This document shows, in pieces, positions 51,475 through 63,893 of a DNA stretch of 64,000 nucleotides. The position numbers and the translations under genes are program-made. This DNA comes from Rebecca billardiae RCC1528 (Eukaryota; Haptophyta), in contig OZ251252.1 of NCBI GenBank assembly GCA_965240325.2, positions 248,001 to 312,000 on the forward strand. Reading direction: 5' to 3'. Under the pieces are notes generated by a model. That model saw only the letters and a list, made by a program, of their open reading frames with translations. It was not told where the DNA came from and ran no database searches. Each line of letters begins with the position of its first letter. Position 1 is the stretch's first letter.

Positions 51475-53101
51475 CTACCCGGCGAGCCGCGCGCGCGAGA
51501 GCCCGTTGGTCGCGGCGTCGAGCGCGTCGGCGGCGGGCGCATGTCGAGCGTCCTCTTCGACGATGGCGCCGCCGAGTGCGTCCGCCGCGCCATCCGCGTC
51601 CGCGCCGTCCGCGTCCGCGCCGCCGCCGCCGCCGCCGCCGCCCGGCGTCGGCGGCACCGGCCCGCCGCCGCCTCCCCTCGCCGCCTTCTCGCGCCCCCTG
51701 CCGCCCTTCCCGCCCTTCCCGCCCTTCCCGCCGCCACTCCCGCCGCCGCCGCCCTGCAGGTACTTGCGCATGTCGTACGCGTCCTCGCCGTCCGCGTAGT
51801 ACTTGGCCTCGACGTCGTGGATGGCGAAGCCGAGCGTGCGCGTGTACAGCCCGATGGCGGCGCGGTTCGAGCGGCGCACGTGCAGCGAGACGTACTGCGG
51901 GCGGTGGGGGAGGGTGCGGGTGCGGGTGCTTAGGGTTAGGGTTGGGGCGAGGGTGTGTTTGGGCGAGGGGCGCCGGCCGCGGGGGATGGCGAGCGCGCGG
52001 CGCGGCGCGGCAGGCTGCGCGCAGCACACAGCACACAAGCGCACGGCGGCGGCATCGCGGGCCGCGCACACGCGCCACAGCGGCAGGGCGCGCGCCCTCG
52101 ACTCCCGCAGCGCGCGGCGGCAGCGGAGGCGGCAGCGGTGCCCGCAGTGTCCCAACACTGTCTCCAGCGCTGTGCGCAGCGGCGGGGTGCCGCGTGCGCG
52201 CGTGGAGATTCAATCTCGTGCACACGCAGCGTGGAGATACAATCTCGTGCACACACGCGCGCACACCTGTGAGTCGAACGCTTCGACCATCGCGCGCTCG
52301 GCGGCGAGCATCAGCTTGGTGGCGAGGCCGAGCTTGCGGTGCGAGCGGAGCACGGCGAGGGAGGTGATATGGCCGTGCTGCGTGCCGCCCTCCGCGACCT
52401 GGCGCCGCCGGGGCGCGGGGCGCGCCGCGCGCCAAGCGGTCGCGAGCCGTCAGCCGGGGCGGCGGCCGACAGAGCGGGGCGGCCACCGAAGCCTAACCCC
52501 AACCCTAACCCAGGCGCCAACGGTCGCGAGGAGCCGTCAGCCGGGGGAGGCGGCCGACAGGGCGGGGCGGCCGCAGCACGGCGCGCCGCGTGGCCGCCAG
52601 CCGGCCCCCGCCCCCGTGCGCAGCCGCACGCCCACGCAGCCTCCCCCAGGGCCGCACCCGAGCGCGTGCGCATGCGCGCGCGCGCGCGCGCCTCGTCCTC
52701 CATCTTGGCGAGGACGTAACCGACGATCTTGCCGCCATCCTCCTCGGCCACGTGCAGCAGTTGCGGCCAGCTCAGGATGTGGTAGAAGTAGTACTTCATC
52801 TGGTAGTTCTCGGGCAGGCACGAGAGGTTGCAGTCTGCGGACGGTGTGCGTGTGTGGTGGGCGCGGGGGGCGGGGCGCGGGGCGCGGGAGCGCGCGGGAG
52901 CGATGACGCCGCCGCCGATGCGCTCGCCGCGCGCGCGCGGCCGCGCCGAGCGCGCGCGCGCGCGCCACGTGGCGGAGCGCTGCGCGCGCGGCACGCGCGC
53001 CTCGCGTCTGCGCTTGCGCTCCGCCGGCGCGCGCGCCCCCGCGCGCGCGTACGCTGCATCTGGAACAGGTCGTCCACCGTCGCGCGGCGGATCGACACCA
53101 T
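51475..53101 (-). CDS. NAA10: N-alpha-acetyltransferase catalytic subunit NAA10 (ARD1)
   Basis: Four exons: 53101..53053, 52834..52692, 52398..52267 and 51894..51475, in phase, 247 aa. The protein reads [98 protein letters not shown] and [18 protein letters not shown], near-diagnostic for NAA10. The acetyl-CoA motif is RKLGLA (R-x-x-G-x-A). As the NatA catalytic subunit with NAA15 it acetylates N-termini of nascent proteins. The last about 85 residues are a Gly/Lys- and Ala/Asp-rich tail in place of the usual acidic tail. Intron 2 (52399-52691) starts GCGCGC, so a GC-AG intron is the best model. Introns 2 and 3 carry TTAGGG/CCCTAA-like pieces, and intron 3 has two GAGATNNNATCTC palindromes. 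It is head-to-head with APC1, 152 bp apart. Confidence 0.93.
51928..51950 (-). repeat. CCCTAA tract in NAA10 intron 3
   Basis: On the plus strand gcttagggttagggttgggg; on the coding (minus) strand this is CCCTAACCCTAAG, about 35 nt upstream of the 3' splice site at 51895. Confidence 0.85.
52491..52512 (+). repeat. TTAGGG-like tract in NAA10 intron 2
   Basis: Plus strand gcctaaccccaaccctaacc; here the transcript carries the G-rich orientation, opposite to the other introns. Confidence 0.75.
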
Positions 53102-53253
53102 GACGATGGCGGCGCGGCGGTGCTTCGCCACGCGCTTGGCCTGGGGCGTGTCCGGTCGCTTCGAAGCGCGAGCGCCCGGACCAGCCCCCGCCAGCGCAGG
53201 CCGGTGGTCGCTCGCGAGCCGTGAGCGCGCGCGTGCGTTCGGCGCTTCGAACG
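53102..53253. promoter_or_regulatory. Divergent region NAA10 / APC1
   Basis: 152 bp between opposed start codons, GC-rich, no TATA box. It must hold both 5' UTRs and a shared promoter unless untranslated exons lie elsewhere. Two similar pieces, gaagcgcgagcg (53162-53173) and a gcttcgaacg (53245-53254), lie near its right end. Role inferred from position. Confidence 0.4.
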
Positions 53254-53618
53254 ATGGCGACGGAGCGCGTGCTGCAGGCGCAGGGCGTGTGCAGCCCGCA
53301 CGGGAGGCGCGCCCTCGAGGCGAGCGGCGAGGGCGGCGGCACGAGCAGCGCGCAGTGGCAGCTCTTCGCCGGCCACGGCCACGGCTGCGACGAGGTGCGC
53401 GCCGCCCGCCGCTTGCGCCGGCCGCGCGCCGCCGCGCGGCCTGGCCGGCCGGAAGGGCTGGCGCCGTGCCGCTCTGCGCGCGCGCGCAGAGCGGCGCGGC
53501 GGCTGCGCATGCGGCGCGCGCGCCGGGGCACGGCGCGGGAGGCACACGCCGGTGCTCGCCATCCGGTTCGCCCCCCGCGCGCGCGCCATGGCTGCCGCCG
53601 CCGCGACTTCACTGCGCG

Positions 53619-53650
<32 letters not shown>

Positions 53651-55468
53651 GCGCAGGAGCTGTACATCAGCGGGCACACGGTGGTGTGGTCGTCGGGCGA
53701 GACGGTGCGCAAGCGCTTCACGCTGCCCTCGCCCGTCCTCGCCGCCAAGTGGTGCCGCTTCCGCGAGACCGCGCCCGCGGCGGACGCGGCGGCGGCGGCC
53801 GGCGGCGCGGCCGGCGCGGCGGGCGCCCACGCCCACGCCGCTGAGCCGTCGCTGTGCGTGCTGCAGCTGGACTGCGTGACGGTGTACGCGCCGTCGGGCG
53901 GGTGCTACACCGTCCCGCTGCCGTGCAAGGCGCGCGCGCTCTGGCCGCTGCCCACCGGATTTCTGATCGAGCGACAGCAGCTGCCGCAGCCGCCGCAGCC
54001 GCAGCCGCCGCCGCCGCAGCCGCCGCAGCCGCAGCAGGCGGCGCGCACGCCGCCGCGCGGGGCGAGGGGCGCGCCGGGCTCGGCCGGCGCCGCCGTGCTC
54101 CCACCGGCCTCCTTCTCCGCGCGCATGCTCCTCGGTGCGCGCTGAGCCCGCGCCTGCCGGCCGCAGCGCGCGCGCCGGCCGCGCCGCGCGGCGCGCGTCG
54201 GCGCGGCGGCGGCGCGTGACCTCCGCGCACGCGCCCAGCTCACGCCTCTCGGCGCCGCCGAGCGCGCGCCCGCGCGCCACCCCGCCGCGCGTGCGCAGGC
54301 GGCGTGCTCGACTCGGTCGAACGCCCCTCGCTGCTCTGCGCCCTCCACCCGCTCGACGAGCTGCGCCCGGTGGCGTATGCGCACCCGCGCGCGCCGAGGT
54401 GCTCGCCCGCCGCCGCCGGCGCCGCGGGCGGCGGCGGCGGCGGCGGCGGCGCGCGCACGCCGGGGCGCGGCGGCGACGGGTCGCGCGAGCGTGCCGGCGC
54501 GGTGGGCGACGCGGCCGACGACGCGCCGGGCTGGGGCGAGCCGCTGCTCGAGCCGCGCGACGAGGTGCTCGTCACCGGCAGTCGGGATATCGGCACGATT
54601 GTGCATGTGTCGCACCGGCAGCCATTGCTGCTCGCGCTCTCGCCGCCCGGACCGCCCGGACTCGGCGCGTCCGGACCGGCGCGCGGCGACGGCGGCGGCG
54701 GCGGCGAAGCGGCGGGTGGCATCTCGCTCTACGCGCTGCGCTACTGCCCCGACGGCTCGGACGCGGAGGCGGAGCTCGCCGCCGCGCTCAGCGCGCTCGA
54801 CGGCGGCGGCGGCGCGGACGTCGGCGGCGGCGGCGGCGCGGACGGCGGCGGCGGCGGCGCGGACGGCGGCGGCGGCGGCGGCTCGGCGGCGGCGGCGGGC
54901 TCGGCGGCGCGGCTGTCGTCCGCGCGCGCGCTGGCGTGGTCGCAGCGCGACGTGGACGCGGCCGCGGCCGGCGGCAGCGCCGCGCGCTCGCAGCCGCACG
55001 GCTCACGGCTCGCGCCGCCGGGGCCAACTCCACCGCACGCGCGGTCGCTCGGCCGCGCCGCCGCCGCCGAGGCGGAGGCGGCTGCCGACAAGGTGCTGGG
55101 CGTGGGCGGCGGCGTGCTGCTGGGCGCGTGCTCCCCGGCCGTGTCGTGCGTGCCGCCGAGCACCGGCGGCAGCCACCGCGCCGCCGCCGGCGGGCCGCCC
55201 GGCTCTGCGCAGCCGCCGCCGAGCGGCTCGCAGCCGGGCAGCGCCGGGGCGGCGGGCGGCGGCCCGGCGTCGCAGCCAATCACAGCGCAGCTCTTCCTGC
55301 AGCCGGTGTGGCACGATGGCGGCGGGCACGATGGCGGCGGGCCGGGCACGCCGCCGCGCGGCGCCGCGGCGCAGCACGCCGCCGAGCCCGGCGCGCACGG
55401 CGTGCACGCCTTTGAGCTCGCCGACGGGATGTCTGAGCACCGCTGGGTGCGGCGCGGCGCGGCGGCGC

Positions 55469-55522
<54 letters not shown>

Positions 55523-58156
55523 GCCACAGCAGCGCGGCGGGCGGCGCGGCGGAGGGCGCGGCCGACCCGCCGCCGGTGCGCGTGGTGATTGTCGGCGTGC
55601 CAGCGCACACGCTGCGCTGCCTCCACGTGGTGTTTGCCTACGACCGGCCCGCCGCCGCGGCTGAGTCGGCGTCCGCCACCGCGGCGGCGGCGGCCGCAGC
55701 CGACGGCGCGGCCGCAACCGCGTGGGCGCGCGTGCGCGCGCACGGTGCGTGCGCCCGCTTTGCTTCGCGCCAGCGGGCTGCGGCGCTCCCCGCGCGCGGC
55801 GGCGGTGGCGGGGCGCGCCGCGGCGTGCCGCCCGCACGGCTCATCGCACCTCCCCGCCCTCGCGCGCGCGCGCGCTCCTTTTCCAATGAATTGTTTTGGT
55901 GACTGTTTTCTTTATTGTCTGTGCCCGCGCCCCGCGGCGGCGCGCGCAGTTGCATACAGCGTGGCGGGCGTCACGCAGGCGGTGAGCGTGCGCGCGCGCG
56001 GGCCGGGCGGCGGCGGCGTGCGGCGCGCGTGCATTGTCGCGCTCCGCTCGACGGGTGCGATCTCGCTGCTGCAGGCGGATGGCAGTCCGCTCGCCGAGTG
56101 CGCGCTGCGGCCGCCGCCGCCGCTGCCCGCCGCGCCTGCGCCCGCGTCCGAGGCCTCGCCCGCGCCGAGCGCCGGCGTCTCGCCCGTCACGGCCGTCACG
56201 GCCAGCATGGCTGCGAGCGGCGGCGGGCTTGGCCTGCTCGCGTCGCGACCTCCCTCCGCCATGGCCGCGTCGCCGCCGCCGCCGCCGGCCGGCGGCGGCG
56301 CGGGCGGCGCGCCGCCCGCGCCGGCGTCTGTGCTGTGCGACGGTTTCACCTCGGTCACCGACGCGGTGGGAGATCGAATCTCCGTCACGCACGGCGGCGG
56401 CGGTGTCGGCGGCGCCGCCGTCACCTACCGCGCGCGCGTGTGCGTGCTCCCGAGCTGCGAGCTCACGTCGCGTTGCCTGGACGCGCTTCAAGTATCGGCC
56501 GTGCCGCGCGCCGTGACCGCGGCGCTGCATGCCGAGCTGCTGCGCGCGCCGGACGCGGCCGCGGAGGGCGGCGATGGCGGCGGGGAGGAGCCGAGCGTCG
56601 CGCCGGGCGCGCAGTGGGGCGACGGCGGGCTGAGCTGGGCGCTGTGGTGTGCGCTGCTCCTGCAGGCGACGCCCGAGCCGCCGGAGCCGCCGCCGCCGCG
56701 GCCGGGCGCCGCCGCCGCCGCCGCAGGCGCTGGCGCTGCTGCTGCCGCCGCCGCCGCCGCGGCCGACGAGGGCTCTTCGGACTGGCAGTGGCTGCTCGAG
56801 TCGGAGCTGCATGCGCAGCTCGCGGACGACGCGAGCCTTGCGCCGCTCGCCGCGCTCGCGCGCACGCCGGGGCCGCCGCTGCCCGCCACCGCCGCGCAGC
56901 TGCGCGCGCGCGCGGCCGCCGCCGGCGGCGGCCGCGCGCGCGCGGCCACGCCAGCCGTCGACGCGCGCGGCCGGCCGTGGCCGGACGAGGCGGTGGTCGC
57001 GGCGGTGCGGCCGCACGCGCCGTCGATCCTGGTCGTGCTGCACGCGCTGTACGAGTCGTGCAAGCTCTCCGCGCTGCGCTCGCCGCAGCTCCGACCGTTG
57101 GGCAGGCTGTGCGCGCGGCTCGCGCACCGCCTGGGCGAAAGCCGTTACGTCGACGGTTACGCCCGCGACCTCTGCGACGAGTCGGAGGTGCTCGCGCTGC
57201 TGCGCGCGCCGATGCGCGCGGTCGGCGCCGGCGCCGGCGGCGCGGCCGAGCAGGAGCTGCCGCCGCCGTGCGACGTGCTCCGCTGGATTGGCGACGCGCT
57301 GACTGGCGGCGGCGCGCCGCTGCCGCCGTGCCCGCCGGCGCCGGCCTTCGCGGCGCGCGGCACCCGGCTCTGGGCGGTGACGCGGATCTACCGGCTGCTG
57401 CACGCGCGCATGCACGGCGAGCCGGCGGGCGGGGCGGCGGTGGCGCCGACGGCGGCGCGCGCCGGTGCGGCCGCGCCGCGCCCGCGCCCGCGCGCGGCGC
57501 CGCTGCGTGCTGACGCGGCGGCGCGGCGCGGCGCGGCGCCGGGCGGCGGCGGCGGCGGCGCGGGCGGCGGCGGCGCGGCCGACGGCTCCGGGCGGCGGCC
57601 GCTGCAGCTGCTGCTGCCGGCGAAGGCGATGCGCGCCGCCGCGCGCGCCGCCGCCGCCGCCGCCGCTGCCGCCACCGCCGCCGAGCCCGGCGGCGGCGGT
57701 GCCCCCGGCGGCGGCGCCGACGGCGACGCCAACAGCCACATGGAGTTGGACTCTGATTCCGCCGTTGCGGCGGCGGCGGCGGCGGCTGCGCCCGCGGGCG
57801 CCGACGGCGCGGCCGCCGGCGCGGCGGCGGCGGCGCCGGGCCTGTCGCTCGCCGAGGAGATGGTGGTGGCGATGGTGGAGGTGGGCATCGGCGCGCACGA
57901 GCTCGAGGACCTCCCGCTCGGCGTCGCCGCTCCGCTGTACGACGCATGCCGCACGGCGCGCCACCACGCGTCCGCGCATCTGCCCACTGCGGCATTCCTA
58001 TTAATCGGCCGCGACGATCTGGCGCTGCACGCGGCGGGCGGCGGCGGGGGCGGCGGGCCGGTGGCGGTGGGGCCGACGGGGCAGCTTGCGGCGCGCGCGC
58101 CGCCGCCGCTGGACGAGGCGGACGAGCTGGCCGCGCTCGCCGCCGGCGGCGCGGAG

Positions 58157-58230
<74 letters not shown>

Positions 58231-60550
58231 GACGGCGGCGGCCGCGGGCGTGAGCGCGGCGGCCGGCGCGCCTGGCGCGCCCACGGAGGACGTGGACGGG
58301 CTCGCGATGGTCGCCGCGCGCTCGCGGCTGCGCTTCTGCTCCGACCGGCGGCTCGTCGAGGTGAGGCGGCGGCGGGCGCGCGGGGCGCGCGGCGGCGGGC
58401 GCGCGGGCGCGCGGCGGCGGCGCGGGGCGCGCGGCACGCGCGGCGGCGGCGCGGCGCGCGCGCGGCGGCCGCTGCCGCGCTCGCAGCCGCGGCGGCGCGC
58501 GGTGGGTCGGGGCGCGCGGGTTGGTCGGGGCGGCGGCTGGAGCCGCCAGCCCGGGGTCGGGTGGCGCGCGCGCGCCAGCCAGCGCCGGGCGGGCCCATGC
58601 CCGCGCCGGCGGCCATGCTGCGTGCACCTGCGCGCGCGCTCACGCCGCGTTGCCGCGCGCCGCGCGCGCCCGCGCCCGCCGCGCCTCCGCGCGCGCCCGC
58701 GGCGCGCGCGCCCGCGGCGCGCGGCGCGCCAGGTGTCGTCGATGCTGCAGACGACGCGGCCGCTGCCGCTGAGCGCGCCCGCGGGCGGCGACGGCTCGGA
58801 CGTGCTCCCGCTTGCCGAGCAGCAGGCGCAACTCGCCCTGTTGGCGCGGCGCGCGCTCGCACTGCCTCTTGGCCGCGGGGCGTTTTCGCTCGGGTCGATG
58901 ACGCCGCTCGCGACGGAGTCGCTCGCGGTGCCGCCGCTGACGCTCACGGGCTCGATGGCGCCGAACCACGCGACCGTCACGCTCGAGGCGCCGCTCCCCG
59001 CCGACTCCGTCCTCTGGCCCGAGTTCCACAACGGCGTCGCCGCCGCCCTCCGCTACGAGCCGAGCGGCCTGCTTGCGCACGCCGGAGCGACGTGGCCAGC
59101 TCCTTCGGTGTCGGCCGCGGCGCCGCGCGGCGCGGCGCCCGGGGGTGGCGGCGCCGCGCGCTCGGGCACGGCGGCGGACGGCGGGGGCGGCGGCGGCGCG
59201 GAGTCCGAGCTGCTGCGCGCGTGGATCCCGTACGCGCGCCCCGACGTCTCGCAGCACACGCACGCAGGCATCTTGCTCGGCCTCGGCCTCCAAGGCCACC
59301 TTTTGAGTCTCGCCTCAACCGACTTGTATCGGTATATGGCGCAGGGGCATGACCTGACGATGATGGCGCTGCTGCTCGGCACGGCCGCGGCGCGGCGCGG
59401 CTCGATGCACCCGCCCACCGCCAAGATGCTCTGCCTGCACATCCCCGCGCTGCACCCGCCATCGTTCACCGAGCTTGAACTTGAAGTGCCCGCGATCGTG
59501 CAAGTGGCAGCCATTGTGGGCGTTGGTCTGTTGTATCAGGGCTCGGCACACAGGCTGATGGTCGAGGTGGCTCTGTCGCAGCTCGGGCGCGCGCCCGCCG
59601 CCGAGCTGCTGCAGCACAGGGAGGGCTACGCGCTCGCCGCGGGGCTCGCCCTCGGCATGCTGTGCGCGCGCGCGTGTCCGCCGCGCGCGCGCGCTAGCCA
59701 GCCGCCCGCATGCCCGCCCAAGCGCGCGCGCGCGCGCGCGCGCTGGCTGGCTGACGGGCGCGCTGCCGCGCCGTGCGCACGCGCGCTTGGGCGGCGCGGC
59801 CGCGCAGGGCGCTCGGCCGCGGCACGGACGCGGCGGGCCTGGCGGACCTGTACATCGAGGACAAGCTCGGCCGTTACATCCACGGCGGTTACATCCACGG
59901 CGGCGACGGCGGCGGCGGCGCGGGCGGCGCGCACGCTTCGGCGCCTGGCGGCGGCGGCGGCGCGGGCGGCGCGGGCGGCGCGGGCGGCGGCGCGGCGCGC
60001 GGCGGCGCGGGCGGCGCGGGGCCGTCGCGCTGCTGCCGCATGCTCGAGGGCTCGCACGTCAACACCAACGTCACCGCGCCGGGCGCCATCCTCGCCCTCG
60101 GTCTGCTCTACCTCAAGACAGGTGTCGGCTGCGGCCGCGCGCGCCGCGCGCGCAGCCGCGGCCGCGGCGCCGCGCGCGCGCGCGCGGGCGCTCAGGGGCG
60201 GCCTCGCGGCGCGCGCCCGCGTCACCGCCCGCCGCCCGCCCCCGGCAGGCAACCGCTCGGCGGCCGAGCAGCTGCGCGCGCCCGCCACGCCGTACGAGCT
60301 CGAGCGCGTCCGCCCGGACTGCGTGCAGGTGTGCGCGCGCGTGCGCGCGCGCGCTCAGTCAGCCCTGGCCTGCGCGCGCGCCCACTGCGGCACTCGCGCG
60401 CGCGCCCACTGCGGCACCGGGCGCGCGCGTGCCGCAGCGGGCGCAGCCAGCGCGCGCGGGCTGGCCTCGCCGGACGCCCGCCCCTACCAACCGCCGCTCT
60501 CACCGTCCCCTCGCCCGTGCAACGCCCCTCCTACCCGCACCCCTACCCCT

Positions 60551-60584
<34 letters not shown>

Positions 60585-63500
60585 CACCCTACACCCTACA
60601 CCCTACCACCCTAACCACCCTACCGACCCCGCAGCTGCGCGTGCTCGCGCGCGCGCTCGTGCAGTGGTCCGAAGTGCGCGCGACTGCGGCGTGGGTGCGC
60701 GCGCAGCTGCCGCCCGTGCTGCGCGGCGAGGCGGCGCCGCCGAGCGGCGGCGGCGCCGCCGCCGCCGCCGAGCCGGTCAGCGCGGACGCGGACGACGCGG
60801 GCGTTCGCCTTGCTCACGCGAACGCTGTTGCCGGCGCGTGCATGGCCGTTGGCTTGCGCTACGCCGGCACCGCGCACCGCGGCGCGCAAGGGCTGCTGGC
60901 GGAGGAGGCGCGGCGCATGCACGCGCTGCGCGCCGCCGCGCTCTCTGGCGGCGCGCAGCCCGCCGCGCCCTCGCTCGCGCACTACGTCGCGGCGAACCCG
61001 GGCGGGCGCCCCACGATGGCGGAAGCCGTTACACTCGAGGCGTGCCTGGCAGCCATCCTGCTCGCGCTCGGCTGCGTGATGGCGGGTGCGCGCGTAACGG
61101 CCGGTGTAACGGCCGTAACGGCCGTGGCGGCCGGCACGGGCGGCAGGCCGCGCGCGCGCCGCCGCGCGCGGCCCCGCCACCGATCGCGCCGCGCGCGCGG
61201 CAGGGCGGGGCCGCGCGCGCGCGCGCGCCCACCACGCGCGCGCCGCGCGCCGCGCGCACGCACGCGCCTCACCGCCACCGCGCGCGCTCCCGCCCCCGCC
61301 CGCGCGCGCGCGCGGGTGCGTCGCAGGCAGCGGCCACCTCGAGACGCTGCGGCTGCTGCGGGTGCTCCGCCTGCGCGGCGCGTCAGCGGCGGAAGGCGGC
61401 GGCGGCGCGGGCGGCGCGGCGGTCGGCCACGGCCTGCACATGGCTCTGCACTTGGCCGTTGGGCTGCTATTTCTCGGCGGCGGCCGCTGGACCCTATCGC
61501 GCTCGGACTGCGCGGTCGCCGCCCTCGTCACGGCGTTTTACCCGCTTTACCCGCAGCGCCCGTCGGACAACCGGTACCACCTGCAGGCGCTGCGCCACCT
61601 GTACGTGCTCGCCGCGGAGCCGCGCTGCATCGAGGCGTTCGATGTGGAGACGGGCGCGCAGGTGAGGGGCGCGGCGCCGCGCGTGTGCGCGCGCGTGTGC
61701 GCGTGTGCGTGTGCGTGCGTGTGCGTGTGCGTGTGCGTGTGTGCGTGTGCGTGCATGTGCGTGTGCGTGTGCGTGTGCGTGTGTGTGCGTGTGCGCGTGC
61801 GTGTGTGCGGGGCGGGCGGGTGTGGCGGCGTCGCACGCTGCGCCCCAGCACTGGCGCCGGTGCGCCCGCACGCGCGCTGACGCGCGCGCGCACGCGCACA
61901 CGCACACGCACGCACCGCGCCGCGCGCTGCACGCCGCAGGCCCTGGTGCCGATCGAGGTGGAGGTGCGCGTGGACGGCGCGATGCTCGCGGGCACGCCCG
62001 CCGCCGCTGCCTCCCCGCCGCCCGCCACGCTCACCCTGCGCAAGGTCGCCCCCTGCCTCCTGCCCGAGTTCGACTCAATCGTCGCGCTCCGCGTGCGCGC
62101 GCCACGGGTGTGGCCTCTGACTCTGAACGTGAGCCGGAACGGCGCGCACGCGCTCGCGGTGCGGCGGCGGGTGCTGTACATCAAGCGCAAGGGGTGCGCG
62201 CGCGCGCACACACACGCCGCGCCGCCGCGCCGCGTGGCGCGCGCCCCCCCCGCCGCTCGCGCGCGCGCACACACCCGCTCACGCACGCCGCGCCGCACGC
62301 CGCGCCGCGCCGCCGCCGCGCGCTGCCGCCGCGCGCCGCCGCCGCGCGCTGCCGCCGCGCGCTGCCCGGTGCTGCGGTGGGCGGCTTCGCAGTGGGCACC
62401 TGCCGTACGCGGACGACCAGCGCGCGTTGCGCTCGCTGCTCTGCCAGCCCTTCGCCTCGCTCGCGCCCAAGCTCGGCCAGCTCCGCGCGCTGATGGTCCG
62501 CGGGGGCATGGCGCCAGGCGGCGTCGCTTTCAGAGCGACGCCGCTGCCTGTCAGCGGCGGCGGCGGCGGCGGCGGCGGCGCCGCCGCCGCCGACGCGGGG
62601 TCGTCGCGCGAGCAGTTCCTGAAGGACTTTGGATCCGGTGCGCCCGCGCGCCGCGCGCCGCGCCGCGCCGCGGTCTAGCGCGCGGGCCCGCCCGGCGCCT
62701 GCGCATGGCGCCGCCGGGGGCGCGGCCGCGCGGCCGCGCCGCCGGACGACACGCGGCGCGGCGCGGCGCGGCGGCGCGCTGACGTGTGTGTGCGTGCGTG
62801 CGCGGCCGCGCGCGCTCGCGCGCGCCTCGCCGCGCCGCGCACGGCGTGCACGCGCAGACGCGGCGCTGGTGGCGTTCGCGCGCCTCTTCTGCTCGGCGGA
62901 CGACGAGCGCTCCTCGTTCTGCGGCGCCGCGCTCTTCGAAGGGCTGAGGGCAGGCGCGCCCGAGCTCGCCTACCGGTGTGTGCCCGTGTGTGTGTGCATG
63001 TGTGCGTGCGTTGCGTTGTGTGCGTGTGTGTGGCCGTCGGCATGCGTGTGTGTGCGCGCGTGCGGCGTCTTCCCCCGCGCCCAGGCAGGCAGGCAGCCAG
63101 CCAGCGCGCGCTGCGCCCGCCTCCACGCCCGCCCACGCGCGCGTGCCCCGACCTACCCTCAACCCCAACCCCAACCCCAACCCCAACCCTAACCCTAACC
63201 CTAACCCTAACCCTAACCCTAACCCTAACCCTAACGCAGCTACCTCGAGCTGTGGTGCGCGTGTGCGGCGCTGCAGCGCGGGCAGCTGGGCGGCGTGGCC
63301 GTGCGGCAGCTGCGGCTGGCGCTGCGCTACCCGGACTCGGCGGCGCCGGCGCGGCTACAGGACTGCGGCGCGGGCGGCGCGGGGGGCGGCGCCGCCGGCG
63401 CGGCGGTGCCGCTGCTGCAGCGCGGCTTTGTCTCGAGCGTCTGCACCGCCATCGAAGTGCGCGCACGCGCGCGCCGCGCGACGCGCGACGCGCGCCGCGC

Positions 63501-63893
63501 GCGCCGCACGCCCCGGCCGCGCGCGCGCGCGCGCGCGCCCGCCGGCGGCGCGCCCACCTCAACGCCGGCGCGTCCGCCGCCGCTGCGCGCGCGCAGGTGG
63601 CGCTGGCGGCGCGCGGCGCGGAGCTCGACGCCGCCATGGCCGCCTACCTGCGCGGCTGGGCGATGCCCCCGGACCCGGAGCTCGCCGGACTTTTCGGCGC
63701 CATGCTGGCTTACCACGACGTGCCGGCGCGCGCGGAGCTCGAGGCGCTGGCGAGCGCGGCGGCGGCGGCGGGGGGCGGCGGCGCGAGCTTCCCGCGGTGG
63801 CTGCTCGCCGCGCGCGCCGCGCTGCCGGCCACGCCCACCGCCACGCTCATCCGGCTGGCCACGGCCTTCAAGGCGGCGGCCCAGCTCGCGTAG
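53254..63893 (+). CDS. ANAPC1: Anaphase-promoting complex subunit 1 (APC1)
   Basis: Fourteen exons, all in phase, 2571 aa: 53254-53394, 53657-54134, 54299-55744, 55950-58360, 58733-59661, 59808-60121, 60249-60328, 60635-61085, 61327-61661, 61940-62193, 62393-62637, 62858-62975, 63240-63456 and 63597-63893. The end of exon 3 has an alternative donor 13 nt upstream or so. Landmarks in family order: QWQLFAGHG...[13 protein letters not shown] near the N-terminus (WD/beta-propeller part), [45 protein letters not shown], then the PC-repeat region [108 protein letters not shown], and [19 protein letters not shown]1 is the main scaffold of the cell-cycle ubiquitin ligase APC/C. Long Gly/Ala inserts, including three GGC runs, make it larger than human APC1. 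Confidence 0.93.
55471..55521 (+). repeat. (GGC)n run in APC1 exon 3
   Basis: About 17 GGC units encoding poly-Gly, between RRGAAAR and GHSSAAGG. Confidence 0.93.
58157..58229 (+). repeat. (GGC)n run in APC1 exon 4
   Basis: About 24 GGC units encoding poly-Gly in an insert of APC1, close to the exon 4 donor. Confidence 0.94.
60531..60630 (+). repeat. CCCTAA/CCCTACA tract in APC1 intron 7
   Basis: ctaaccctaaccctaaaccc followed by ccctacaccctacaccctac and further units; the tract ends directly before the acceptor GCAG at 60631-60634. Confidence 0.93.
61684..61810 (+). repeat. (GTGTGC)n / alternating purine-pyrimidine tract in APC1 intron 9
   Basis: About 125 bp of GTGTGC/GTGCGC variants starting some 20 nt after the donor, mirrored by a CGCGCACA-type stretch at 61870-61920 before the acceptor. 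Strong Z-DNA and hairpin potential. Confidence 0.88.
63151..63235 (+). repeat. (CCCTAA)n tract in APC1 intron 12
   Basis: Five CCCCAA units followed by about nine perfect CCCTAA units, ending next to the acceptor CGCAG at 63235-63239. This is the cleanest interstitial telomere-type array in the window. Confidence 0.96.
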
